Assembly (NCBI GenBank): GCA_003339415.1
Contig: PDHQ01000191.1
Span: 1 to 64,000 of the forward strand
Length of the DNA: 64,000 bases
Origin: Ophiocordyceps camponoti-saundersi (nom. inval.)
Taxonomy: Eukaryota; Ascomycota; Sordariomycetes; Hypocreales; Ophiocordycipitaceae
Direction: 5' to 3'
Below are positions 25,953 to 37,173 of this stretch, piece after piece; position 1 is the first letter of the stretch; each line of letters opens with the position of its first letter. Below the pieces are notes generated by a model that saw only the letters and a program-made list of their open reading frames with translations, ran no database searches and was not told where the DNA came from. The position numbers and the translations under genes were made by a program.

Positions 25953-26253
25953 TATTAGATATTATCTCTCTATACCCCTTTATATCTACTATATAATATA
26001 TATATAGAGGATAATATAGATATAGGGAAGCTTTTAACGAAATATATATTATTACCTAAGTTATGCCTTATATAACTTAGGAGGTAGGAGGTAGCTTAGA
26101 TAAGAAGAAGGAGGGTATAGAAGTAGAGTATTATCTAGCTATATAGCCGCTTTTCCTCGTACGATAAAGGAAAGGTATCTATCTCTAATTATACTTAATT
26201 TAGGTTACCTTTACTTTCTCTTACTTATATATACGTGTAAAGATTACTTAATA
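25953..26253 (+). repeat. 3' LTR of the copia element (301 bp)
   Basis: It runs from TATTAGATATTATCTCTC to GATTACTTAATA, is identical in length to the left LTR, and is followed by TATAT. It is preceded by an A/G tract that fits a polypurine tract on the plus strand, agreeing with the plus orientation of pol. Confidence 0.85.
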
Positions 26254-26759
26254 TATATAATATCGCTTTTCTTTTTAAAGTTACTTTAGGCGCGGCTTAC
26301 TATTACTATAAAGTAATAAAGGGAGTAAAGTTTACTTATAATATAAGAATAAAAAGTCTATATCCGCGTTACTATAAGCGTAAAATTTATAAAATATATA
26401 AAAGTTATTATATATATATATATATAAGAAGTAAAAGGTAACTTAAATTTATAATAATTAGAAATAAATACTTTTTTTACTTTATATAAGAAAAAGCAGC
26501 TATATAGCTAAATAATACTTTACTTTTATACTTTTTTCTTTTTATTTAAAATATCTCTTATCCTTTAAGTTATATAAAGTATAACTTAAATACTAATATA
26601 TATTTTATTAAAAGATTTCCCTATATTTAAGTTATTCTTTATATATATCTTATATAATAAATATTAAGGGATATAAAAATAAAATATTAATACTTAACTA
26701 TTTCTTTTTATAAAAAAAAAGAATATAGAAAAAAAAGTATTATATATTATAGCTTAGAA

Positions 26760-28993
26760 ATATATTAAATAAAGAATAATATTAGTATTATAAATAAAGA
26801 TTTTAAGCTAAGGAGAAAAGAAGGAAAAGAGAGAAAAACTCTTATAAGCGAAATCCTAATAAAATATATAAAAGTATATATTAATAAAGATAAGAGAGGG
26901 TATAGTAAAATCTAAGTAAAAAAGCAGTTATATTTCCTAGTAATTTCTCCTAATATTTTTTCTAAGTAATTTTATACTAAGGTTTTTAAAGTTATATAAG
27001 TATAGTTAAAAATCTTTAAAAATTACTATAAAATATTAAGGGGAAATCCTTATAAAAGCTAGCGTATAATATTACCCTTTTATAAAAGCTTTAATATACT
27101 TATTAAAGCTAATAATATCTAATATAAAGCTATATATTTAAAGAAATTATAGTATTTCTTTAATTATTACTTTTATAATTATAATTTATTATAGCAGCTT
27201 TAATTTAGCGTTAAAAATTAATAAGTAAGCTAGTAATATTAGGAAAATAATTATAAAATTCCTTTAAAACTATAAGTATATATTAGAAAATCTTAATAAA
27301 GTATTATATTTTATTTAAGTTATAATTATACTAAAAAACTTATTATTTTAACTAATAATATTATTTTATAATATAAGATTAAAAGATTTTATTTACTTTT
27401 TACTTTAATATATTATTAATATCTTTTAATTTAATAAAAGGCGTCTCTTAGCTAAGTAAGAGATTTATAATATCTTTCCGAAAACAGTTAGTATAAAATA
27501 AGTTTATTATCTAATAACTATTTAATAAGTTAAAAATATAGCTATATCTTTTTTTTAAAAATTCTAAAAAATCCTTATTATTATATATTAAAGCGTGTTA
27601 TAAATATAGTTATAAAGAAACCTTAATAGCTAAGAAATACTTTATTACTAATTATAAAATTTATTAAATAATATCTTTTATTAGCTTATTTTTTTTCTTA
27701 CTATACGCTTTTTTTATAATAGCTTAAGCTTACTATTATATTTTCTTCGCTTATCTAATAAGTTTATAAGCTATAATAATAAAGCTTAAGGCGCTTAAAG
27801 AATCTAGAAGGCTAAGGACTAAAAGGGGGTTTTATATATCTTTCTAAAAGCGACTATAAGTAGTATTATACTAGTTAATATATATTAGGAGGAGTTATAT
27901 ATAAAGTTTAAGGTAGGAAGAAAAATACTCTAATTATCTTAACGCTTACTCGCGTAAAATTATAGCTTTTAATTTAAGTATTAGTTAGTTATTTTTACGC
28001 TTCCTAATATTTATAAGTATAAGGTATTATTACTATAATACTTAATACTAATTAAGTAATTAATTTTACTAAAAAACCTTAAGATAAATAAGCTAGCGTT
28101 ATTAATAATTTATATATCTAATATATTTAAAAATTTAATAAAAATATTAAAAATAGTATTTTATAAATACTTTAGCTATATTATTCTTTTTACTTAATAA
28201 TATAATAATAATCTAGCTTAGCTTATAAATAAAAGTTTAAATATAATTATATTTAAAGTAATATTTTAATATTATTTTCCTATTATATATAATATATTTC
28301 TATATAAAAATAAGAATAAGTAAAAAATATAATAAACTTAAAATTTTATTTTATAATATTTTATACTTTTAATATTTATAAAAATTATAAATATATTAGC
28401 GGATATTTTACTTTATCCTAAGCTAGTAATAGCTTTATTAAAATAATTAAGTTATATTATTTTATTTATTATAAGTAAAGATAGCTAGCTTATATATATT
28501 CTAAATTAAGGTAATATAAAGGAAACGTTACTTTTAATTACCTTACTTAGGTATTATAAGGAGATTATTATAAAATTTAAAGATTTAGCTTATATTATTT
28601 TCTTAGATTAATTATATTAACTATACCTTTAATAAGGTAAAGTTTTCTATAAGGCGGATTAAGGTAATTATAAAAATTAAAGTTAAGGCTTTAAATCTAA
28701 AGCTTTCTAAGAAAATTATCGCTAAAGTTTATTCCTCTTTTTTATAAGCTTTTATAGTCGGGAGTTTAGCTATTTTATTTAAAAAGGTATTAATAGTAAT
28801 ATTTAGCTAGCTAAGTTAGTATAGAAAATAAATATTAAATTAAATAAAAAAGTTAAATAATTAAACTTAGCAGATAAAAAGTAATCTTTTTATTATAAAA
28901 TAAACTAAAGCTTTATAATTTATAATTATATTAAATTTCTAACTAAGTAACTTTAAATAAAATACTTAAAGCTTTAAATAATAATAAAAAGTT
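26760..28993. other. Unassigned RIPped block left of the small LTR element
   Basis: No gene is visible. The block starts where similarity to the copia 3' end fades. It contains A/G-rich stretches at 26810-26850 and an LTR-like patch near 26935-27060 with phrases resembling, but not collinear with, the gypsy LTR (TTTCCTAGTAATTTC). Plus frames near 28620-28800 read as basic, protein-like text (KVKFSIRRIKVIIKIKV) through stops, and I cannot assign it. It resumes at 30776. Confidence 0.4.
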
Positions 28994-29203
28994 TATAAGA
29001 GATTAGTTTATAACTAATTATAGCTAGATAAGAGGGTTTATAGCGGATATATTTAGGTCTTCCTAATAGCGCTTAGTTATAGTATAAGGTATATAGTTAG
29101 CTTAAAAGAAGGGCTTCTCTTTCTTTTTTTTCTTCTTCTTAATAGCTTTAATTATAACTTTATTTTAGCTTATTTTTATAATTACTATAATAAGACTATT
29201 ATA
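28994..29203 (-). repeat. LTR (3' in element sense) of small LTR element copy 1
   Basis: This 210-bp LTR runs from TATAAGAGATTAG to GACTATTATA. It pairs with 30561-30770 at the same length. Confidence 0.85.
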
Positions 29204-30560
29204 TTAATTAAAGCTTCTCTTACTACTAACTAAATAAAAAAGTAAAATCTTAGTATAAAACGCTATTAAATTTTACTTATATTAAAGCTGCTTATAGCTT
29301 ATTCTTACCTTAATTCTTAGTTAGCCGCTATATATACTAAATTTACTATTAATAGAGTAATAATTAAGGAGCCTAAGTTTTAGTTTTATTATATCTTTTT
29401 ACGCTTTAGCACCTTCTAATAGATATTCTTTTTATATATTATTATAGCTATAAATTTTTTTTCCTAGCTTAACGCCTTTTAGCGTATATTTTTAAGCTTT
29501 TTAGGAAAAGTTATAAAAAGCGCCGAGTAAGTTTTTCCTTAATTAGGATATATTAGGGGCTATTAAAGCCTTATAGAGAATATATTATAAAATAAGAATA
29601 TACCTTTTTTAAGGCTAGACTATTATATTAGTTTAATTACGCTAAGATTATTTTACTTTTATCTAAGCTATATAAGAAGCTATAAGAGCGCTTAAATAAT
29701 AAAAACTAGCTAATAATATACTTAGCCTTTATTAGCTTTCTCTAAAGCTTTAATAAAGTATTTAGTTTTAGGAATATTCTTAATATATTAGTTAATTTAC
29801 CGCCCCCCCTTATAGCTAACTTAATAAATATTATATTTATAATTTCTCGCTTTTTAAATATTATTAGGTAATAGTATTATTATTATTATAACTAAATTAG
29901 TTATTTTAAGCGTAATTATTTAAAGCTTTATAAGTAAATAAAGGTATTAGGGTTAAGGCTATATATAAGCAAAGTAAGGTAATTAAGTATAAGTTTTAAA
30001 AATTTTAATTAAGGGGATAATAAGTAAAAAGGGGTATATATATATTAGATATTATAGCTTAGGTAATTTTTAGCTTTAATATATTACCTTATATATAAAT
30101 AGTCCGCGCCTAGCTTAAGCTTATAGATTTATTAATAAGTATATATTATAATTTTATTACGCCTTAGCTTATAAACTAATACTAATAGCGTATAGCGATA
30201 AGTATTTAGCTAGCTTTATACTTACCGTAATTAGGTTATCCTCTAAGCTTCTTATAACTAGTATAGTCCTACTTAGTTTTATATATTAACTATATAAGTA
30301 AGTTTTTACTACTAGTATATAAGTTTATCTTTCCTTACCTTAAGCGGTATTATAATTTTAAGCTTATTAGAATCTTCCTTATAAAGATTAAGATTTAATT
30401 TCTTAAGCTATAAGAAAGCCCTTCTACTCTCTTATCCTTATCTTTACGGAGGCTATTAGGCTATTAGCTAGGGACTATATAGAGCGTTTAGCTAGTATAG
30501 TAATATATAACTTTTCTATCTTATACTTTTACTTCCTTAGCTAGCTTAAGGAGGGGGCTA

Positions 30561-30770
30561 TATAAGGGATTAGTTTATAACTAATTATAGCTAGATAAAA
30601 GGGTTTATAGCGGATATATTTAAGTTTTCCTAATAGCGCTTAGTTATTATATAAGGTATATAATTAGCTTAGAAGGAGGGCTTCTCTCTCTTTCTTTTTT
30701 TATTTTTAATAGCTTTAATTATAACTTTATTTTAGCTTACTTTTATAGTCGCTATAATAAGACTATTATA
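30561..30770 (-). repeat. LTR (5' in element sense) of small LTR element copy 1
   Basis: This 210-bp LTR runs from TATAAGGGATTAG to GACTATTATA and is followed by the AAGTT duplication. Confidence 0.85.
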
Positions 30771-30775
30771 AAGTT

Positions 30776-33043
30776 TATAATTTTAAATTAAGTAAGTATA
30801 TTTAGCTAAGTTTATTATTTTAAGAAAAAGCTAATAAGCTTTTATATTTAATTATCTTATTATTATTAAAATATATTAGCGGTAATATTTTAAGAAGCGT
30901 TAATTTTAAGTTAAGTTATAAGTTTTAAGCGGAAAAAAATAAGTATTAGGGCTTGTATAGCTAATTCCTTTATCTTATAAAAAGCTTCCTTTTAATCTAG
31001 TCTAATCTTAAAAGTAGTATTTTTTTTAAAAAAATAATTTAAAAGCTTAATAGTAATATTAATATAGTAATAGAAAATCTAAATATAGTTTTAATATCTA
31101 ATAAATAAGCGGATAGGTTTATAATTATAAAAATCCTTAAACTTTTAATTTTAAATTACTTATATTTTATAAAAGTTTACCCTTATTTTTTAGCTTATAT
31201 ATAATATTATATTAAAGTAATTAATTTCTATAATATTAAACTTTAATTTTTAGATATCCTTTTATAAATCGCTTAATATAAGCGCTAAACTATTTTTTAA
31301 TATTCTTTTTAATTTTTTTTTTCGCTATTTAAATAAATTAATATATTACTAGTATATATACTTATATAATAATTAAGGAGATTAGAAAAGTAAGTATTAA
31401 TAAAGTTTTAAAACTAAGCTAGCTTTACTTAAAAGCTAAATAAGAAAATAAGCTAGTAGAATATATTAAACTTTATATAGAAAGCTAGAAAATACTTAAA
31501 ATTAAAGTTAAAATAGAGATAATAAAATACTTTAATAATATTAATTTTTAAAAACTATTTTACCTCTTAATAGCTAAACGCTATACTTTTTAAGAAGGGA
31601 TTAAGCAAGATCTAACTTTTTAAATAATTATTTATTTATTAGTAATTAATATAAAAGCGCTAAGCTATTAAATATAGCTTTAGCGCGAAAAGAATAAAGG
31701 TAGTATAAAGACTAGTATTTAGCTTAATAAACTTAATCTTAAGTAAATAATTAATAGTTTCCTTTTCTAAAAATAGGTATTTTATAAAAATTTTATAAAA
31801 AAAAGGTCTTATTAGGTTTAGGAGCTTTTTAAGTTTTAAGGTAATATTATAATTAAGTTAAGGGCTACTAAAAGCTTAAGCTTTATTTTTACTAAAAGAT
31901 CCTTTAAGGTAAATAAGGGCTAGAGGAATTATATTATATATATAAGTAATATACTTAGGTTTTTCTCCTTAAAGAAATAGGACTTTTTATTTTATATATA
32001 TATAGCTAGCTAAGCTTAGCTTTATAATTATAATTAAGTTATTATTATTTTTTAATTTTATAAAAGCTATAAGTATTAATAAAGTTATCTTTTCTTATTA
32101 TATAAAATAAAAGTTTTATTATATTTAGCGGATAAGTTACTTTTTTAAGTTATCTTTATTTATATTATTAATTTCCTAATTAATTTAAGTTAAAGTTTAA
32201 GCTAGCTTTTTTTCTTTATAAGCTATATAAAATCTTTTTTCTTTTATAAATACTAAAAAATTTAATATTTATACTTATCTTAATAAAAAAGGCGGTTTTA
32301 ATATTTAATGTTTACCTAAATAGCTAAATTCGGATTTTTAGTAAAAAAAGCTTCTCTAATAATAAGATTAAAAGTAAGTATTTAATAAGAGTAAGTAGAT
32401 TATCTAGCTAAACTAATTTCTAACCTATATAATAAAATAATAACTTTTTCTTAGCTATTTAAAATAAGCTAATAAAAAGATTTTAAGCGTAATTAGTTAC
32501 TTAGTAAATTTTCTAAGGAAAATACTATTTATTAACTATTAAGGTAATAATTAAGTGCTTCTAAACTAAGCTAGCTAAATAGCTTTAAGAATTAATAAAA
32601 GAGATAAAATAGATAAAAATAAGCTTAGCGCTTAAGCGCTTTATTACTTACTTTATAAAATAATAACTAATTAGGAAATAAGCGTTTATTTTAATATTAT
32701 ATAAAGTAAAAGTATAAAAAATAATATTATTAACTTAAACTTAACTATTAATAGTAAATAACTCTTTTATTTTCTATCTTATATATAATATTTTTAAAAT
32801 TATTAGAAAGCCTTATAATTATTTTACTTTTTTCCTAAATTAAAGTTATTTAATTAAATAAAGTTAGGCGGGGGCGTTTAAACTTTATAAACTCTCCTTA
32901 TCTTTTATTAATTAAGGTAATTCTTAGCTATATAGCTTATTTTCTATAAATAAAATAAGTATTATTTTCTTAGTAAATTTTCTTTTTATTTTTATTTAGA
33001 AGCTAGCTTTTTTAATATAAAGTTATAATTATAGTTTTAATTT
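30776..33043. other. Unassigned RIPped block right of the small LTR element
   Basis: About 2.3 kb continuing 26760-28993, with no intact gene. In the plus strand, around 31330-32560, Lys/Gln/Leu-rich protein-like text appears when TAA/TAG are read through (KVSINKVLKLS, then KGSIKTSI), consistent with a decayed transposon ORF. I do not recognise its family. It ends at the target duplication of R4. Confidence 0.4.
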
Positions 33044-33058
33044 TCTTTTATATTATTA

Positions 33059-34917
33059 TAATAAATTATACGCTAATATACCTTATATAGCTTAAAACTA
33101 TCTTATATATATTTTAAAAGGGGGAAAAACTAAAAAACCTAAAGTAAAACCCTCCCTTTAAGCGTTACCTTAGCTTTAAGTTAGACCCCGCCTATACCTA
33201 GTACTTTATATATTTAATAAGTTAGGTATAAACTAATAATTTAGAAGCTTATATTTCCCTTAAAGCGGACTTTACGGTAATAAGAGTATATATAAACTAA
33301 ATCTAATATAGAATCTATATAGCTTATTTATCCTCTTAGCTATAATTATTATTATAAATTAAATCCTTATATTCGATTAAGGTAGCTTTAATAATTTAAT
33401 TTATTAAAGCCTTATTAGCATAGCTTAAGAATATATAAAGGTTTTACTATCTTATAATAAATTTTATAATAGCTAATTTTAAAAGATAGCTAAATTATTA
33501 TAGTAAAGCTATAAATAAGTATAAAATTAAAGTTAAAAGAGGAGGTATTATTATATTCGCTCTTTAGCGTTTCCGCCCCGGCTATTACTAATTCCTAGTT
33601 AACGCTAGAGAAAGAGGAGGAGGGGTAATATATATAAAGTTCTAGTTTATAAACCTCCGGGGTTAAGTAATATACGCGTCCTTCGCCTAGTCCTATATTA
33701 CTCTTATTTTAAAGTAAAGTTAACTTTACTTAAAATAAAACTTTTAATAAAAAAAAATAATATAGTTTTTTTTTATAAGCTATAAGGTAAGTAAACTCGC
33801 CTTTTATATATAAAGCGGTAAAATACTTATTATATTATAACTTAATTATATAATATTTAGTAATATATTTAAGTTAATAATATTTAAAATATTACTAAGG
33901 TTAAACTTTTAGCATATATAATTTAGTATTAAAAATCTTTATTTATATTATTATATTTTTATTATAAATTTAGTTTATATTTACTATATTATTAATAATA
34001 ACTATTAAGAAGCTTTACTAAGTTTTAAAATAGTATCTCTTCCCGTATAATTATATTACTAAAACCTTATTTAATAACTTAATCTTTTTTTAAAAAGCTT
34101 CTTTATTACTTTATTATAAGGCCCGCGCTAGTACCTCTTTTATAATAAAAATATAACCTTTATTAATTAAGCGTACCTTTTCTCTAAAAATAATATAAAG
34201 CTACCTTAAATTAAACTAAAGCTTATAAATAATATCTTAAAATATTATTATAATATTATTATTAAGTAATTTCCTTATTATAAGGGCTTAGCCTTACCTA
34301 TAAAGTTTATAATTAATACTTATTATAATCGCCTTAAGGCCTTAAACTTAAAGTAAAGTAGCTATAAAATTAAAATAAATTATAAGCTATTACTTATATT
34401 ACTTAAAAACTTACTTTTCGATAATCTTTTTTAGCGCTTTAGTTATAACTATAGCTTATATTAAAAAAGTTTTGCTCCCCTTAAAGCTATAAAAAAAAGG
34501 AAACTATAGCTATAATAGCTAAAAAGATATTACTAACTAATAAAGTTAGAGTAAAGGGGGCACCTCCCCGGACCTTTTTAAACTCCGCTATTTATTCGAT
34601 AATTACTTATATAAAGATAAAAGTATTTTCTAAAATAATTTTATTAATATTTACCTTAGCTTTTAATAAGGTAATAAGTATAATAAACTTTTAATTTTAA
34701 GATTATTATAATTTAAAGTAAAGCTATATTTTAAGTAAAAAATTTTCGTAATTATAATTAACTTATATAGTATCGCCCTCCCCCCCGGAGTCGCTTTAGG
34801 CGTAGCTAGCTATTATTATAAGGTAATAAAAGGAGCGGAGTTTACTTATAATATAAAAATAAAAAGTTTATATCCGCGTCGCTATAAGCGCGGAGTTTAT
34901 AAAATATATAAAAGTTA
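33059..34917 (-). mobile_element. R-family repeat, copy R4 (about 1.86 kb)
   Basis: R4 is bracketed by an exact 15-bp duplication TCTTTTATATTATTA (33044-33058 and 34918-34932). It starts on the minus strand with TAACTTTTATATATTTTAT and ends with TATACGC's complement followed by ATAAT-type tail bases. It is full length and collinear with R1. It carries the family palindrome near 33712-33729. Non-coding. Confidence 0.8.
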
Positions 34918-34932
34918 TCTTTTATATTATTA

Positions 34933-35083
34933 AAAAAGTCTTATAATTTTAATAAGCTTTTTATATAACTTTTTAATATATAAACTTTTTTTTAATAAAA
35001 TATAATATTTTTATATATTTATAAAATTCTTTATATATTATATATAAGTTTTTAGCCTTTATAAAAAAACTTAAGTTAAAGTT
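34933..35083. other. Short AT-rich spacer between R4 and R5
   Basis: No feature is visible in these 150 bases. They continue the unassigned target sequence into which R4 inserted. Confidence 0.5.
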
Positions 35084-36875
35084 TAACTTTTATATATTTT
35101 ATAAACTCCGCGTTTATAATAATATAAATATAGATTTCTTATTTTTATATTATAAATAAACTCCGCTCCTTTTATTACTTTATAGTAATAGTAAGCTATA
35201 CTTAAAGTAACTCCGGAAAAGAGGGCGACGCTATATAAGTTAATTATAACTATAAAAATATTTAACTTAAAATATAGCTTTACTTTAAATTATAATAATC
35301 TTAAACCTAAGAGTTTATTATATTTATTACTTTATTAAAAGCTAAAGTAAATATTAGTAAGATTATTTTAAAATATACTTTTATCTTTATATAGATAATT
35401 ATTAAATATATAGCGGAGCTTAAGAGGGTTTAGGGAGGCGCCCCCCTTACTTTAACTTTATTAGTTAATAATATTTTCTTAGCTATTATAGCTGCGGTTT
35501 CTATTTTTATAGCTTTAGGGGGAGTAGAATTCCTCTAATATAAGCTATAATTATAGCTAAAACGCTAAAATAAATTATTAAAAAGTAAGTTTTTAAATAA
35601 TATAAGCAATAGCTTATAATTTATTTTAACTTTACCGCTATTTTATTTTAAATTCAAAGCCTTAAAGTTATTATAATAAGTATTAATTATAAATTTTATA
35701 AGCTTTAGTTTATTTTAAAATAGCTTTATATTATTTTTAAAGAAAAAGCACGCTTAATTAGTAAAAGTTATACTTTTATTATAAAAAAAATACTAACGTA
35801 AGCCTTATAATAAGGCGGTAAGAAAGCTTTTTTAAAAAAAAATTAAATTATTAAATTAAGTTTTAATAATATAATTATATATAAAAAATATTATTTAAAA
35901 ACTTAGCAAAGTTTCTTAATAGTTATTATTAATAATATAATAAATATAAATTAAATTTATAATAAAAATATAATAATATAAATAAAAATCTTTAATATTA
36001 AATTATATATATTAAAAGTTTAACTTTAATAATATTGTAAATATTATTAACTTTTATATATTACTAAATATTATATAATAAAGCTATAATATAATAAATA
36101 CTTTACTATTTTATATATAAAAGGTAAATTTATTTACTTTATAGCTTATAGGAAAAAACTATATTATTATTTTTTTTATTAAGGGTCTTACTTTAAGTAA
36201 AGTTAATTTTATTTTAAAATAAAAGAGGTATAAGATTAGGCAAAAAACGTATAAGCTACTTAACTTTAAAAGTTTATAAACTAAAACTTTATATATATTA
36301 CCCCTCTTCCCCTTTTAGCGCTAACTAGAAATTAGTAATAGCTAAGGCGGAAGCGTTAAAAAGCGAATATAATAATACCTCTTCCTCTAACTTTAACTTT
36401 ATACTTATCTATAGCTTCGCTATAATAATTTAGCTATTTTTTAAAATTAACTATTATAAAGTTTATTATAAAATAATAAAATTTTTATATATTTCTAAGC
36501 TATATTAATAAGGCCTTAATTAATTAAATTATTTAAGCTACTTTAATTAAATATAAGGATTTAGTTTATAATAATAATAATAGCTAAAAGGATAAGTAAG
36601 TTATAGAAACTTTACGCTAAACTTAGTTTATACGTATTTCTATTATTATAAAATTTATTTTAAGCGAAATATTAGCTTTTAAATTATTAGTTAATACTTA
36701 ACTTATTAAATATATAAAATATTAGGTATAAGTAAGGTTTAACTTAAAGCTAAAATAATACTTAAAGGGAGGGTTTTATTTTAAGCTTTTTAATTTTTCC
36801 CTCTCTTAAAATATATATAAAAGAGTTTTAAGCTATATAAAGTATATTAGCGTATAAATTATTATTATTATTATT
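35084..36875 (+). mobile_element. R-family repeat, copy R5
   Basis: A plus-oriented copy from TAACTTTTATATATTTTATAAACTCCGCG to GCGTATAAATT followed by (ATT)n. It is collinear with R3 but more strongly RIPped. No convincing target duplication could be read from the AT-rich flanks. It has the family palindrome region near 36192 and the same GGCGCCCCCC block near 35436. Non-coding. Confidence 0.75.
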
Positions 36876-37173
36876 TAATATTATATTATAAAAGTTTATT
36901 AAGTTTAATAATATTTTTCTTAGCTTTTTAAAAAGTTATAAATAACTTATTATAATAATCTTAACTAAGCTTTTTTAAAAATATATTACTTATAGATATT
37001 TCTTTACTTAATATTAAACTTTTAATATTATAATTTTTTAAAAAGTAAAAAAAAGCTTAAAAGTTTATTAAACTTTAAGTAGCTATTATTTTATCCTCTT
37101 TCCTAATCTAATAAATAAAATCTTTAAAATTATAATTATAAAAAAAATATTTTATATAATAAATATATATAAT
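36876..37173. other. AT-rich spacer between R5 and R6
   Basis: About 300 bases without a gene or recognisable repeat. AT-rich and RIPped. Confidence 0.5.

Larger units (their letters stand above)
17085..26253 (+). mobile_element. RIP-degraded Ty1/copia LTR retrotransposon with nested R3
   Basis: The element has 301-bp LTRs at both ends and a 5-bp TATAT duplication. Its order, read through RIP stops, is leader, unassigned gag/integrase region (about 17400-21000), RVT_2-type reverse transcriptase (about 21080-22022), R3 insertion, and copia RNase H (about 23960-24490). A 3' region and a purine tract (AAAAAGAAAAAG at about 25937-25947) lie just before the right LTR. RT followed by RNase H at the 3' end, together with the RVT_2 residues, identifies copia rather than gypsy. 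Without R3 the element is about 7.3 kb. Every frame is destroyed by TAA/TAG, so it is dead. Confidence 0.85.
16042..26407 (-). mobile_element. R-family repeat, copy R2, interrupted by the copia element and internally deleted
   Basis: R2 consists of 16042-17084 plus 26259-26407, joined exactly if the copia element and one TATAT duplication are removed. It matches R1 and R4 except for an internal deletion of about 660 bp at about 16628 (the R1 interval is roughly 10310-10980). The duplicated target is a TA-run of about 19 bp (16023-16041 and 26408-26426), so its exact edges are uncertain. R2 lies inside a reversed copia LTR, making it older than the copia element it hosts and younger than the LTR remnant around it. 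Confidence 0.75.
16007..26692 (-). repeat. Copia-family LTR remnant (minus), split by R2
   Basis: Two pieces, 16007-16041 and about 26408-26692, form one reversed copy of the 301-bp LTR seen at 17085-17385. The left piece TATTAAGTAGTTTTTATTATATA corresponds to the LTR's 3' end. The right piece contains reversed landmarks such as GCAGCTATATAGCTA, and ends in AATATTAATA followed by CTTAAC and a purine tract on the minus strand. R2 was inserted in the LTR's TA-repeat. Only about 70 bp of adjoining internal sequence (to about 26760) matches the copia element, and no partner LTR is visible, so this is a truncated element. Confidence 0.7.
28994..30770 (-). mobile_element. Small non-autonomous LTR element (1777 bp), copy 1
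   Basis: Two 210-bp direct LTRs (28994-29203 and 30561-30770) enclose 1357 bp, and the 5-bp duplication AAGTT lies at 28989-28993 and 30771-30775. It is the reverse complement of the element at 58196-59971 along its length. In its own orientation the LTR starts TATAAA/TATAATAG and ends ...TAATCYCTTATA, RIPped TG...CA. The interior has no recognisable gag or pol and is far too short for them, so the element must have depended on another retrotransposon. It is RIPped throughout. Confidence 0.85.
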
